Assembly: GCA_030323885.1 (NCBI GenBank)
Contig: CM059188.1
Location: forward strand, 114,851,430-114,915,429
From: Branchipolynoe longqiensis
Taxonomy: Eukaryota; Annelida; Polychaeta; Phyllodocida; Polynoidae
Length of the DNA stretch: 64,000 bases
Direction: 5' to 3'
A program made the position numbers and the translations under genes. This document shows positions 1 through 10,286 of this stretch, in pieces (within the stretch, counting starts at the first letter, position 1; every line of letters begins with the position of its first letter). The notes beneath the pieces are model-generated. The model saw nothing but the letters and a program-made list of their open reading frames with translations, was not told where the DNA came from and ran no database searches.

Positions 1-415
1 CTTACATAGGACACTTACATATGTAATGTATTACATTACATGTACATAGGACACTTACATAGGTAATGTATTACATTACAATTACATAGTACACTTACAT
101 AGGTAATATATTACATTACACTTACATAGCTAATATATTACATTACACTTATATAGGACACTTACATAGGTAATGTATTACATTACACTTACATAGTAGT
201 ATTAGTACACTTACATAAGTAATATATTGAAATTGCATATACTACACTCAAATTGTACATTTGAATAGGTAATAATATATTACCTTTACATAGTTCACAT
301 ACATAAGTAGTAATAGTACACTTACATAGTACATTTACAGCGGTTACATATGACACTTACAGAGGTAATATATTACATTTATACTTACATAGTACATTTA
401 CATAGGTGATATATT
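1..415. repeat. AT-rich short-period satellite
   Basis: Degenerate tandem array built from words such as ACTTACATAGGTAATATATTA, with a period of roughly 35-45 bases. It enters from the left edge of the window, so its full length is unknown. The same words resume at 610-680 and on both sides of the MITE at 1123-1791, which suggests one satellite block broken up by later insertions. No coding potential is seen. Confidence 0.85.
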
Positions 416-421
416 ACACAA

Positions 422-609
422 GGTTGTTTTATTTAACGACCCCTCTGGAGCGCATTGATTTTTATTATTGGCTATTGGACGTCAAACATATGGTCATTCT
501 GACATATTTCTTTTGGAGGAAACCCGCTACCGCCACATAGGCTACCCTTCCGATAAGCAGCTAGGGGTCTTTTGTATGCACTTTCCAACAGACAGGACAG
601 CACATACCA
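422..609 (-). repeat. SINE-2 copy, 5'-truncated
   Basis: This matches the tail half of the SINE-2 family (full copies at 2289-2622, 3808-4139 and 5586-5935). On the plus strand it reads from the reversed tail (GTTTTATTTAACGAC) towards the body and stops before the tRNA-like head. It lies within the satellite, whose words resume at about 610. Confidence 0.75.
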
Positions 610-715
610 TGGGTAATATTTTACACATATGTAATAGTACACTTACATATGTAATACATTACACATACATAGTACACGACCTCCAATAGCCGATGTCTAC
701 TTTTGTACTGGAGGG

Positions 716-1075
716 TCATTAAAGTTGCATAGATCGATGAAAACATCAAATTTTCAAAACCAAAACACTTATATCTATAGATATAATTCTACGTATTCAA
801 CTTTGATACAGGTGCACTCATTAAGATTGTTTTGCTGCATAAAAGGTCGTAATAAGTCAATTTAATAGAACCTGTTACTACTGAAGTCTATGGTGCCAGA
901 GTTTGCATGCTTGCCAACATTAATTTAGTATGTTTGACGTCAAATATCTCCAAAGTTAGCCATTTAAAATATAAATTACTTCAAACTAAACTAATATAGA
1001 CTATAATAATTAGCATAATGTATTTATCTGAGAAAATGTCAGAAATTCAAAAGCATCGGGCTAGGAAACTTTAAA
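716..1075. repeat. Dispersed repeat, copy 1
   Basis: A noncoding stretch whose right part (about 850-930) is the reverse complement of about 34080-34155. The shared words include TAGAACCTG and GCATGCTTG. The segment around 725-770 also recurs near 4785-4830. The class is unknown; no terminal repeats were recognised. Confidence 0.45.
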
Positions 1076-1122
1076 CAAACAAAGAAAACCATACATAATA
1101 TACTTACATAAGTAATATATTA

Positions 1123-1791
1123 AGGCCCTGTCACACTACGATGTAACAACGTCAGCATAGGGAGAACGTGAAAAACGTCGAACTTCTTGGCGTAGTATGC
1201 AAATTTGGGCACAAGTTGAACATGGATGCAGTGTAGTTGACGAGAGAGTAATGTCGGTAAAGCGTAGTGATAGCATCATTCAATGAGAGAGGACAACGTA
1301 ATTACGCTCACGGAACGTTATGTACATTATTCCATCGCCAGAACTACATTGTGTTACATTACATGACGTTACATACATCATGACACGGTGGCGAAACGCT
1401 GAACGTACGTTGGACATACGTTCGGCATACGTTCTCCTGGTGTTCCCATTACGCCGCATGGACGTTTCCCCCGGCTTTAATGTGGGTCAAGGTAGTGGAA
1501 TGTAGTGAGCAGCGTTTGACTAACATCCGTCTAACGTCATTGACGTTTGCCGAACGTGTACAGAACGTATGGCGAACGTAAACCCTTACGTTGGAGTTAC
1601 GTCGAAAGTTTTGAACAGGTTCAAAACCTTGACGTGCGCCGACGTAACACGATGTAACGTGATGTAGCTCGACGTCAGTCTAACGTCATTCTGACATCAT
1701 CATAACGTAACCCAACATACGTCAACGTAATGACGAAACGTGAGCACGTCAGACTTACGTTGGCTCATTACGTCGTAGTGTGACAGGGGTA
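1123..1791. mobile_element. MITE-A family, copy 1 (TTA target-site duplication)
   Basis: The ends are AGGCCCTGTCACACTACG and its reversed partner CGTAGTGTGACAGGGGTA, flanked on both sides by TTA (1120-1122 and 1792-1794). The interior of 669 bp is noncoding and unusually rich in ACGT and TACG words. A 3-bp TTA/TAA duplication is typical of PIF/Harbinger transposons, which is an inference for this family. It sits in the satellite, which continues on both sides. Confidence 0.8.
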
Positions 1792-1873
1792 TTACTTACG
1801 TAAGTATACTGTGTATGTGTATACACTTCCATCAGTACTATTTCATGTATACACATCACGTTGAGTCCCATCT

Positions 1874-1946
1874 GCCTCGGTAGCGCAGTAGGCAGCGCGT
1901 CAGTCTCATAATCTGAAGGCCGTGAGTTCGAGCCTCACTCGGGGCA
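1874..1946 (+). tRNA. tRNA-Met (elongator), anticodon CAT
   Basis: A 73-base gene that folds as a full cloverleaf. The acceptor arm GCCTCGG pairs with TCGGGGC, the D arm is GCGC/GCGC, the anticodon loop is CTCATAA, and the T arm is GTGAG/CTCAC around TTCGAGC. It is almost the same as animal elongator tRNA-Met. Internal A and B boxes are present (TAGCGCAGTAGGCAGCGCG and GTTCGAGCC). There is no intron and no encoded CCA, as expected for a eukaryote. A SINE begins about 25 bases after it, but this gene shows none of the decay seen in the SINE heads here. It could still be a transposed copy rather than the main locus. Confidence 0.93.
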
Positions 1947-1950
1947 AGTG

Positions 1951-1955
1951 TTTTT
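1951..1955 (+). terminator. Pol III terminator of the tRNA-Met gene
   Basis: A run of five T begins five bases after the tRNA discriminator base, which is the usual place and form of an RNA polymerase III stop signal. Confidence 0.8.
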
Positions 1956-1971
1956 ATACCACCATTTATTC

Positions 1972-2274
1972 TGGGTCCGGTCATCCAATCGGTACAGCGT
2001 AGTATTCGTGTGTGGAAGGTCGGGGGATCGGTTCCCGGTCGAGTCAAACTGGTGATTTATCAAATTGATGCTTGCTGCTTCCTAGCCTGGCAACTGGCAT
2101 TAATAAGAGAATGCAATGATTGATCAGCTCAATGTCAGAATAGTGTGACTGCGGCCTGATTTCCCAGTGGGGCAGCATTATAAAGTCGCCATGAGTGTGC
2201 ACCATCACAAGTTGGTACCCGTCCTGATATGACCTTAGATGTTGCCAAAACATAACTCTCCAACAACCAACCAA
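1972..2274 (+). repeat. SINE-1 copy a
   Basis: Family layout: a tRNA-like head (CCGAATCGGTA... GGTTCCCGGTCGAGTC), a spacer with CTTCCTAGCC and GGGCAAGGACTGG, a core TATAAAGTCGCCATGAG, then GTCCTGATATGACCTTAG and an AAC-rich tail. This copy follows the tRNA-Met gene directly and ends in CCAACAACCAACCAAC. About 20 copies or fragments occur in the window. The AAC/AAAC tail suggests LINE-driven retroposition. Confidence 0.85.
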
Positions 2275-2288
2275 CGATCTTTCCAAAA

Positions 2289-2622
2289 CTTTGTTTTATT
2301 TAATGACGCCTATAGAGCACTTTGATTTTTATCATCAGCTATTGGATGTCAAACATGTCATCATTCTGACACATTTCTTTACAGGAAACCCACTACCACC
2401 ACATATGCTACTCTTTCCGATAAGCAGCAACGTCTTTCTTATATGCACTTTCCCATAGACAGAACAGCACATACAACAGCCTTTGATGAATGAACCAGTT
2501 GTGGACCACTGGTTGGAACGGAAAATAGCCCAAACTGCAAATGTGTCCACTGAGCAAGATCGATAATATGACCGACACCTTCACAGGTGGACACGCTACT
2601 GCCTGAGCTACGTCCCGCTCCA
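2289..2622 (-). repeat. SINE-2 copy, near full length
   Basis: Read on the minus strand it starts with a tRNA-like head (GGACGTAGCTCAGGCAGTAG, A-box like), runs through a conserved body, and ends in GTCATTAAATAAAACAAAG. From memory this family resembles a SINE widespread in gastropod genomes, which is the main clue to the host's phylum. The short ORFs inside it are not genes. Confidence 0.8.
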
Positions 2623-2639
2623 ACTATGTTTCCATGCCG

Positions 2640-3164
2640 CAGGCCACAATAACTGTCCGGTCATTAGACAACTCACCTCTGGAACTCACATCACATGTTG
2701 TTGAAAAAGGATGGCAACTGACCAAGAGCATGCCGGGCCTCACTGCCGTGAGGCCGGGGGCGCCCAGGGCACTCAGACGATTGTTTACACATACATATAT
2801 ATATATATATATACATGCAGGTATTGTCGGTGCAAATGACTCGTGTCGCCTATGAAGAGAATTTCATTGATATGACCATTTCGCCGGCCCGCAGAGTCAT
2901 GACCTGCGTCATAATTGAGGTTGAATGTCACCCGAGGTCACAATAAGGATGCCGAAGGTCATGCTAGGTCAGCAGCAAGGGTGCGCATGTATGTAGGAAT
3001 TAGTGGTTGTTACAGCGTTTGGATCGACCTTGCCAAGTGCCCAGACAACCTCCTGTCTGCCCAGAGTTACCACTGTGTACATACAGAATGACATCATGAA
3101 TTACAACTGATCACATTGAGGGGCAATTATTACAGGACGCTCTGCCTTTGTTGCGGGACCAGAC
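2640..3164. other. Unassigned spacer with AT microsatellite
   Basis: No gene is seen. A short (AT)n tract lies at about 2793-2813. GC content rises at 2730-2770 and 2880-2960 without any recognisable feature. Confidence 0.5.
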
Positions 3165-3511
3165 CGGGTGGCCGAATGAGTTGAGCATCCGTCCCCTGTT
3201 TTGGAAGATCGGGGGATCCAAACCCATGAGTTTGTGGGTTCAAACCCTGGTCGAGTCAAAACAATCACTTAAAAGTTGATACTTGTCGCTTCCTAGCCTG
3301 GCATTCGGCATTACTAGGATAGGGCAAGGGCTGGTTCGCTCAGTGTCAGGATAATGTGATTGAGTGGGATATCACGTCATGCTGCTGGTGGTCTGATATC
3401 CCAGTGGGGCCGCACTATAAAGTCGCCATTAGTGCGCACTGTCAGAAGTCGGTATCCGTCCTGTTATGACCTTATGTGTTGCTAGGACGTAAAACAACAA
3501 CAAACAAACAA
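3165..3511 (+). repeat. SINE-1 copy b, full length
   Basis: This is one of the most complete copies. The tRNA-like head GGTGGCCGAATGAGTTGAGC is followed by the conserved core and ends in AACAACAACAAACAAACAAG. The head resembles type II (Ser/Leu) tRNAs in its GGCCGA A-box region. It is not a functional tRNA gene, because the arms cannot be closed. Confidence 0.85.
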
Positions 3512-3761
3512 GCCTTTGTTGCGGGTATATTCGCATTGCTCATAGTACATGGTGACTGCTTTGTTCTTAAACTTACAGATTAACTTACAGATCCTCTTCT
3601 CGCTGATCTAGGCCCTATTGGGCCTCTAATGCTAGCTTCTTATGGTACAAAATCGATGGAGCCCTGAAGTCATATAATTGTGAGTGTCCTCTCCAATGTC
3701 TATCCAGCCTTCTCTCAAATGCTTCTACGTTGTTGCTTCAACCATTTGGTCTGGAACACCA

Positions 3762-4299
3762 GACGCGGTGGCCGAATCGGTACAGTGCATGCTTCTCATG
3801 AGGAAGGGAGCGGGACATGGCTCAGGTGGTAGCATATCCACCTGTGAAACTGTCGGTCATCCTCTCGGTCCTGCTTAGTGGACCCATTTGTAGTTTGGGA
3901 TATTTTCCCTTCCACAACTGGTTCATCAAAGGCGGTGGTATGTGCTCTCCTATCTGTGGGAAAGTGTATATAAAATATCCCTTGCTGCTTATCGGAAAGA
4001 ATTGCCTATTTGGCAGCAGCAGGTTTCCTCCAAAGAATGTCAGAATGACGATATGTTTGATGTCCAATAGCTGATTATAAAAATCAATGCGCTCTAGAGG
4101 CGTCATTAAATAAAACAATCTTTACTTTTTCATTTGCTCCTCATGAGGAAGGTCGGGAGTTCAAAATCTGTCCTGAGCGAAATCAATTACTATTGAAATT
4201 GATAATTGTCGCTACCTAGTGGGAAATCAGGTCATGGTGTCAGTGGCATGGTCTGCCGGTGGGGCAGCTTTATGGAATCACCATGAGCACGCATTACAT
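3762..4299 (+). repeat. SINE-1 copy c, split by a SINE-2
   Basis: The head is at 3762-3807 and the body resumes at 4140. The break is caused by a SINE-2 at 3808-4139. The 13 bases CTCATGAGGAAGG occur at 3795-3807 and again at 4140-4152 as the target-site duplication. The right end abuts a SINE-1 in the opposite orientation. Confidence 0.85.
3808..4139 (+). repeat. SINE-2 copy inserted in SINE-1
   Basis: A full-length SINE-2 runs from its head (GAGCGGGACATGGCTCAGG) to its tail (TTAAATAAAACAATC... TTTGCTC). It is bounded by the 13-bp duplication CTCATGAGGAAGG. This fixes SINE-2 orientation (head to tail on the plus strand) and shows that it moved after SINE-1 copy c was in place. Confidence 0.88.
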
Positions 4300-4592
4300 C
4301 TTGGCAACATCTAAGGTCATATCAGGACTTGTGACAGTGCACACTCATGGTGACTTTATAGTGCTGCCCCACTGGGAGACCAGGCTGCAGGCACCATGAC
4401 CTGATATCCCACTCACTCACAGTGTCCTGACAATGAGCCAAAAAGTCCTTGCCATATCCTAGTAATGACAAACACCTGGCTAGGAAGCGACAAGTATCAA
4501 ATTTGAAGTCATTGGTTTGACTCGACTAGAATTCGCATCCCACGATCTACCAAAACTGGGACGCTGAACTCATTCGCCCATCCCTTCTGGTC
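4300..4592 (-). repeat. SINE-1 copy d
   Basis: Reverse-complement copy. It reads from the CTTAGATGTTGCC-type core through the spacer to the reversed tRNA-like head near CATTCGCCCATCCC. It lies head-out against copy c, giving a local inverted pair of SINEs. Confidence 0.8.
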
Positions 4593-4914
4593 TCCCTCCC
4601 CCCCTCCACCACGGTACTCAGTGACTTCTTCACCTTACAGTAGTATTCATCACAATCTAGAGCAGTGGAGTCTGTGTTGTATTAACATAAGTTATGAACA
4701 CAACACAGAGGTCAAAGCGCAAACAGTTGCATTCATGTTGTGGGTTCAATCCCCGACTAAGGGCTAAGTCAAGCAGAGGCTTAAAGCTGCATAGTTCATT
4801 GAAAGCATCAAATTTTCAAAACAAAAACACTGACCAAGAATTTTGTTGGTGGGTGGGTACAGTAATAGTTTAAGCAGGGGAAATTTCAATCGTGGACGAT
4901 TGGTCTTCCTCATT

Positions 4915-5069
4915 CCACTGCTCCTTGCCCTATCCTAAGAATGCCGAGCACCTGGCTAGGAAGCGACTAGTATCAATTTTTAAGTCATTGGTTTGACTCG
5001 ACCAGGATTCGAACCTACGATCTACTAACACGGGAGATGGGCGCTCTAACTCATTCGGACATCCCGGTA
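4915..5069 (-). repeat. SINE-1 copy e, head-side fragment
   Basis: Only the head half is present, from the reversed CCTTGCCCTATCC spacer to the reversed head CTCATTCGGACATCCCGG. The core and tail are absent. 5070-5585 holds no recognisable feature. Confidence 0.7.
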
Positions 5070-5585
5070 GATTGCAGACAAATCAAGACTGATACAATTA
5101 TGGTTGAGCAATTCTCTGGCTGGTATCAATCCAATTCGCTCTCTTTATTAAATCAAGAGTCTGTGGCAGCAAGGGCGATCCCTGCAATGGGTGCCCGCTT
5201 ATAAACCAGTACAGCACTCCCACTATGCTTACCTGCCATGAGGGACAACGGTTCCCCAAGCTGCTCAAGCTGCCTATCCCATACACATTTCCAAGCTGTT
5301 ACATTCCAATAATATTTACATAAATACCTTTTGCATTGCATATAAAAACAATGAGGCATTTTGAAGGATATCTCAGTCTCAGCTATCCTCTCACCAAAGG
5401 TGGCTTGTCCATCTTGTATCCAATTTTAAATCAACGACGCTGGTGACCAGAATGCCAATAACAATGATGATAACGGTAATGCATTACCTCCCCGTGTATT
5501 CTGTGAATGCTACGAGGATAAATGGCATACCGTATCGAGTTGGTGAAATCTTCTAATAAAACCAAATGATGCATGTTAAAACAAA

Positions 5586-5935
5586 AAGTTTGTTTTATTT
5601 AACGACACCTCTAGACCACATTGATTTTATCATCATCTATTGGACGTCAAACATACGGTCATTCTGAAAATATTCTGACATATTTCTTTGGAGGAAACCC
5701 GCTGCCACCACATAGACTACTCTTTCCGATAAGCAGCAAGGGATCTTTTATATGCACTTTCCTACAGACAGGACAGCACATACCACCGCCTTTGATGAAC
5801 CAGTTGTGGACCACGGGTTGGAACGGCAAATAGCCCAAGCTGCAAATGGGTCCACTGAGCAGGATCGGTCAGATAGCCCACACCTTCACAGGTGGCCACT
5901 CTACTGCCTGAGGAGCTACGTCCCGCTACCGGGAG
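5586..5935 (-). repeat. SINE-2 copy
   Basis: Near full-length minus-strand copy, from the reversed tail AAAGTTTGTTTTATTTAACG to the reversed head CTACGTCCCGCTACCGG. It contains a short internal duplication of TTCTGA-type words at about 5660-5680. Confidence 0.8.
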
Positions 5936-6033
5936 ATAAATCTCATTGCGATTCTGGTTTTTCTATCGTATCCCCAATATGCCTTCCGTGACCACATAAC
6001 CTCTCCCCTTCATTTATCTACCGACCTGCCACC

Positions 6034-6625
6034 AGACGGGATGGCCGAATGAGTTGAGCGTCCGTCTCCCGTTTTGGTAGATCGTGGGATTCGAACCCAC
6101 AGATTCGAACCCTGGTCGAATCAAACTAATGACGTACAAATTGATACTTCTCGCTTCCTAGCCAGGCGAGTGGCATTATTAGGATAGAACAAGGACTGGT
6201 TGGTTCGGTGTCAGGATAATGTGACTGAGAGGGATATCAGGCCATGGTGCTGTTGACCTGATTTCCCAGTGAGCCAGTGGTCCACAACTGGTTCATCAAA
6301 GGCTGTGGTATGTGCTGACCTGTCTGTGGGAAAGTGCATATAAAAGACACATTGTTACTTCTCAGAAAGAGTAGCCTATGTGGTGGCAGTGGGTTTCCTC
6401 CAAAGAAATATGTCAGAATGGCCAAATGTTTGACGTCCAATAGCCGATGATAAAAATCAATGTGCTCTAGAGGCGTCGCAAAATAAACCAAACTTTCCTT
6501 TTGGATTTCCCAGTGGGGCAGCACTATAATGTCACCACAAGTTCCCACTAACACAAGTCGGTATCCGTCCTGATATGACCTTAGATGTTGCCAGGACGTA
6601 AAATACCAACAACCAACCAATCTAC
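6034..6625 (+). repeat. SINE-1 copy f, split by a SINE-2
   Basis: The head GGATGGCCGAATGAGTTGAG and the first half run to 6271. The second half resumes at 6504 and ends in an AACCAACCAA tail. The B-box-like TTCGAACCC is duplicated inside the head, as in copy b. The break is the insertion at 6272-6503. Confidence 0.85.
6272..6503 (+). repeat. 5'-truncated SINE-2 inserted in SINE-1
   Basis: It begins inside the SINE-2 body and runs to the tail (AAATAAACCAAACTTTCC). The 12 bases GATTTCCCAGTG lie at 6260-6271 and 6504-6515 as the target-site duplication. Truncation at the head side is the usual product of incomplete target-primed reverse transcription. Confidence 0.88.
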
Positions 6626-6862
6626 CGACCTCTTGTCAAGTAGCATGACACCCAAATGAGGCGTAAATTGACCAATTTGTCGGAATTACACGTACACCAA
6701 AGGGCACGCAGCGTCTGGGATTGGTCGTGAATAACTAAGGCGTAGGTCAGGGCGTACCTGCCTTTTCACCTATTGCTCTATAATTCCATCGCCCGCCAGA
6801 GGCGCTCCTATAAATCTGAGTGTCCGATAGCAACAGAAGTAGAGGGCAGTTCTACCCATAAG

Positions 6863-7119
6863 TGTCAGTCAGTGCACGGCGGGAAGGCCCTCTGGTGATC
6901 ACTTTGGGAGTTATCAAACTGCAAAGGGCCCCTATAACTATATAAAATCCTCCGGTGCGACTGATACTGGTCAACATCCGGTGGAGGCGAGGTGGGCCAC
7001 AGGTGGCGCCACCAGTATAGTGTTGGGTCTTACGGAGTTATAACAGTATAATAATATAGTAATATTCTCTTCCGTACCTTTACACTTGCATAATATGCTA
7101 TACAGCACATATATATGAC
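6863..7119 (+). repeat. CCTCCGGTGCG repeat, copy 1
   Basis: Shares two blocks with 8278-8640: a first block with GGGAAGGCCCTCTG and GCAAAGGGCCCCTATAAC, and a second with CTCCGGTGCG, CATCCGGTGGAGG and GGTGGCGCCACC. It ends in AT-rich sequence. Further copies are at 51953-52035 (minus), 53660-53835 (plus) and 54125-54300 (minus), several of them joined to (AT)n tracts. Confidence 0.7.
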
Positions 7120-7431
7120 ACCAGGTCTGGTGGCCGAATCGGTAAAGCACGGGCTTCACGTGTGGGAGATCGGGAGTTTGGTTCCTGGTGGAGTCAATCC
7201 AATGACTGATCAAATTGATACTTGTCTCTTCCTAGCCAGGCACTTAGCATTATTAGGATAGGGCAAGGACTGATTGGCTTGGCATCAGGATAATGTGACT
7301 GAGTGGAATATCAGTTCATGGTGCTGGTGGGCTGGTCTCCCAGTGGGTCAGCACTATAAAGTTGTCATGAGTGTGCACTGTCACAAGTCGGTACCCATAC
7401 TGATATGACCGTAGATGTTGTCAGGATGTAA
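7120..7431 (+). repeat. SINE-1 copy g, tail interrupted by a MITE
   Basis: Full head (GGTGGCCGAATCGGTAAAGC) and core. The tail is cut at GGATGTAA by the MITE at 7432-8257 and continues at 8258-8275 as TAACACTCCAACATCC, which matches the usual ACTCCAACAACC tail variant. The SINE was therefore present before the MITE arrived. Confidence 0.82.
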
Positions 7432-8257
7432 AGGCCATGTCACATTACGGCGTATGGCGTTAGCGTATGCTGGCATAGGCGGTTTTCGACCCATACACCA
7501 TCATACGCCGTCATACGCCGCCATACGCTACGCACGAGGTCCCAGCGGCATCTGAAGCGTATGCCTAACCTATGCCTAACCTATGCCTAACCTACCCCTA
7601 GCCTATGGCGGCGTATTCAAAGTGTATCCCGACCTATGTGCGGCGTACTGTGATGAGGTTTGACAGTTGTGATTGACAAGTTCAGTGTACGCCCAGCCTA
7701 TGCGTAACCTATGTCGGTGTACGCATAGCGTACGTCGAGCGTATGAGCAGCGTATGAGCCATACGCTGCCATACACCGAATATTTTTGAGCATGCTCAAC
7801 AAATTTTGGACGGACGCGCATATGATGGCGTATGCATAGCGTATGCATAGCATATGCGAAGCGTATGACGGCGTATGGGTCGAAAATCCATACGCTAACG
7901 CCATACGCCATAGTGTGACACCACTTTTACAGAACGTTGGGGGTACGCAAGAGACACCCGGTGGGTGTCAATCCAGCGTACGCCCAACCTATGCCGACGT
8001 ACCCCTAACCTATGCGTAACCTATGCCTGTGTATGCATAGTGTATGCCTAGCGTATGAGCAGCGTATGATCCATACGCTGCCATATGCTGACAATTTTGA
8101 GCAAGGAAACAGGCTTGTTGGAGGATCGGCGTATGACGGCGTATGTCGGCGTATGCATAGCATATGCGTAGCGTATGGCAGCGTATACCGACGTATATGA
8201 CGTAACCCGCTTACGCCGCCGTACGCTCCCGCAAAAAACCCTAATGTGACAGCCCCT
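7432..8257. mobile_element. MITE-A family, copy 2 (TAA duplication)
   Basis: 826 bp with ends AGGCCATGTCACATTACGG and CCCTAATGTGACAGCCCCT. The flanks are TAA at 7429-7431 and 8258-8260. The interior is a near-continuous run of GCGTATG/CATACGC words. An internal copy of the terminal motif (AGTGTGACACC) lies at about 7911-7921. The copy at 27147-27928 is the same element in reverse orientation and has the same internal motif. Confidence 0.85.
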
Positions 8258-8277
8258 TAACACTCCAACATCCAAAA

Positions 8278-8640
8278 CTGTCAGTCAGTGTGCATCGGGA
8301 AGGCCCTCTGCTGGTGACTTTGAGAGTTATCAAACTGCAAAGGGCCCCTATAACTTATGGTATAAGTATATAAAATCCTCCGGTGCGCCTGATACTGGTC
8401 AACATCCGGTGGAGGTGAGGTGGGCTACAGGTGGCGCCACCGGTGCAGTGTTGGGTCTTGCAGAGTAAAACAATACAATAATATAGTAATATAGTAGTAG
8501 TGCAGTAGTGTAGTAGTGCAATAGTGCAGTAGTGCAATAGTGCAATAATGTAACAATGCAGCAATGCAGCAATGCAACATTGCAGCAATGCAACAATACA
8601 ACAATACAATAATATAATAATATTCTCTTCCGTAGTGAAG
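8278..8640 (+). repeat. CCTCCGGTGCG repeat, copy 2, with microsatellite
   Basis: Same two blocks as 6863-7119. The end is expanded into an irregular CAATAGTGCAGTAG-type trinucleotide-rich tract at about 8465-8625. The apparent ORFs across this tract are repeat translations. Confidence 0.7.
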
Positions 8641-8750
8641 CAGCAATATAAAGTCGCCATGCGTGCACACTGTTACCAGTCACAAGTCGGTGTCCATCCT
8701 GATATGACCATAGATGTTGTTAGGACGTACAACCCCAACAAACAAACAAT
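8641..8750 (+). repeat. SINE-1 copy h, 3' fragment
   Basis: Only the core (TATAAAGTCGCCATG) and tail (CCCCAACAAACAAACAA) are present. The 5' truncation joins it to the preceding microsatellite. Confidence 0.75.
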
Positions 8751-8872
8751 AACTGGAACTCATCTCGTCAGGTAAAGGGTCACAGTTGGCTACCCTTGGT
8801 AACCAAGTGTTGACTTACACCCCAAGACACTGGCTTCTTGGCAAGGATATGCTTGGTGGGTGGTTGTTTTTT

Positions 8873-9150
8873 TGACTTTTACATCCTAGCAACATCTAAG
8901 GTCATATCAGGACTGGTACTGACTTGTGACAGTGCGCACTCATGGCAACTTTATAATGCTGTCCAACTGGGAGACCAGGCTACCAAAACCATGACCTGAT
9001 ATCCCAGCCAGTCACATTATCCAGACACTGAGCCAACCAGTCCTTGTCCTATCCTAGAAATGCAGAGCGCCAGGCTAGTTAGCGACAATTATCAATTTCA
9101 TATGTCATTGGGTTTACTAGACCGGGATTCGAACTCCCAAACTTCCGCCT
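8873..9150 (-). repeat. SINE-1 copy i
   Basis: Minus-strand copy from reversed core (TTTACATCCTAGCAACATC) to reversed B-box side (GACCGGGATTCGAACTCCC). The distal head is missing. Confidence 0.78.
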
Positions 9151-10286
9151 GGGCTAAAGTAAAGTAGAATATAGCAATCAATCTAATAATGTATTCCTCT
9201 TGAGGAATTTGCACAAACTAAAAACCATCGGACCATGCAACTTAAACATAATTGAAAACAGAACGAGACAGTAGTATAAAGTGGCAATTTTAATTATTTC
9301 TATCTTAGCTTGTTACATTACTCTTTCATGATGAGATGACCTTAGATATTTCAAGGATTACAGGCACTTAACCCTATCGATACATCATATTAGTTGGGTG
9401 GGTGGGACGGCAAATCTGGGCGGCAGAAGTATGTCCTCTCGGTTTGAAAAGTCTGGTCGAAGTGAATATCTCCAGTGCCACGTCATCGGCTTTGACTGGA
9501 AATCACTATAGGTGGCGCATCAATCGGTGACCATTTTAGTTCTAAAAGTGAATATAGATGTCGCCACCAGTCTGATTTTAATCTAACTGCGTAGTTCAAG
9601 AAGTATCATGTAGATGGCGCGTCGATCAGCGGCCAAAGTTATTAGTTCTAAGAATAGAATATAGTCGGCGCCATGGTGCCCTAATCTACTGAGATTCACA
9701 GTCTCGTTCATTCAATTACCCATGTTGCGCACATCATGGACAATGCATACACATTGCTTCAATGGTTGGGTTGGGTCCACGAAAACTTGAACGTCACTTG
9801 GAGACTAATGGCGGCTGGCCACGGTTATGATTTGCACCCAAGGCGATTCTGAAATTGAACATGTTTGGCCGCAAACAAGATGTCGGCTTATATGTCAGCC
9901 ATTCATCACGGGCAGCCTCTGACGTTTAATTTATAATCCCAAAGTGAAAGCATTGAGTCTATTGATTAAGGTAATATGAATAAGCAATGCTTCGGACCGA
10001 CCGCAACTTGAAAACGGCGTCAAAAGCACAACAAATGCACACGGCCATTGAATTTGCCAATACGTGCAGTGCAAAACGTCTATTTTATTGTAAATTAATA
10101 GAAATACAGAACAATTTGGCATAAACATGGAAGTTCGGAATTACAAACTAGTCTATTGACGTATACATATAAACGCTTGGAGAATTATTTATTTATTATT
10201 ATGCGATATAACATGAGTATATCATTAACCAATCGCTGTCGTCCACCCTGTTTGCTGCATAGTGAAGTTCGACAAGCTGTTTCTGT
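9151..10286. other. No gene recognised
   Basis: AT-rich spacer. A weak direct repeat is visible around 9495-9560 and 9600-9670 (ATAGGTGGCGC / GTAGATGGCGC ... TTAGTTCTAA). The piece at about 10060-10120 (GTGCAGTGCAAAACG) resembles the interior of the foldback MITE at 52092-52577. 10210-10280 resembles 18515-18590. Confidence 0.4.

Noticed and set aside
3165..3260. Possible tRNA genes in SINE-1 heads (also 3762, 6034, 7120, 28528, 52866)
   Set aside because: A- and B-box-like words are present, but the arms do not pair and the sequences are followed by the SINE body; they are tRNA-derived promoters.
3817..4118. ORFs of 85-98 codons on both strands at a SINE-2 (similar ones at 5621, 6237 and 2335)
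   Set aside because: They recur in every SINE-2 copy with different stops and no conserved product.
7603..7911. Tyr/Ala/His-rich ORFs in MITE-A copies (also 27190-27690)
   Set aside because: Products of the GCGTATG/CATACGC word array, present in several frames and both strands.
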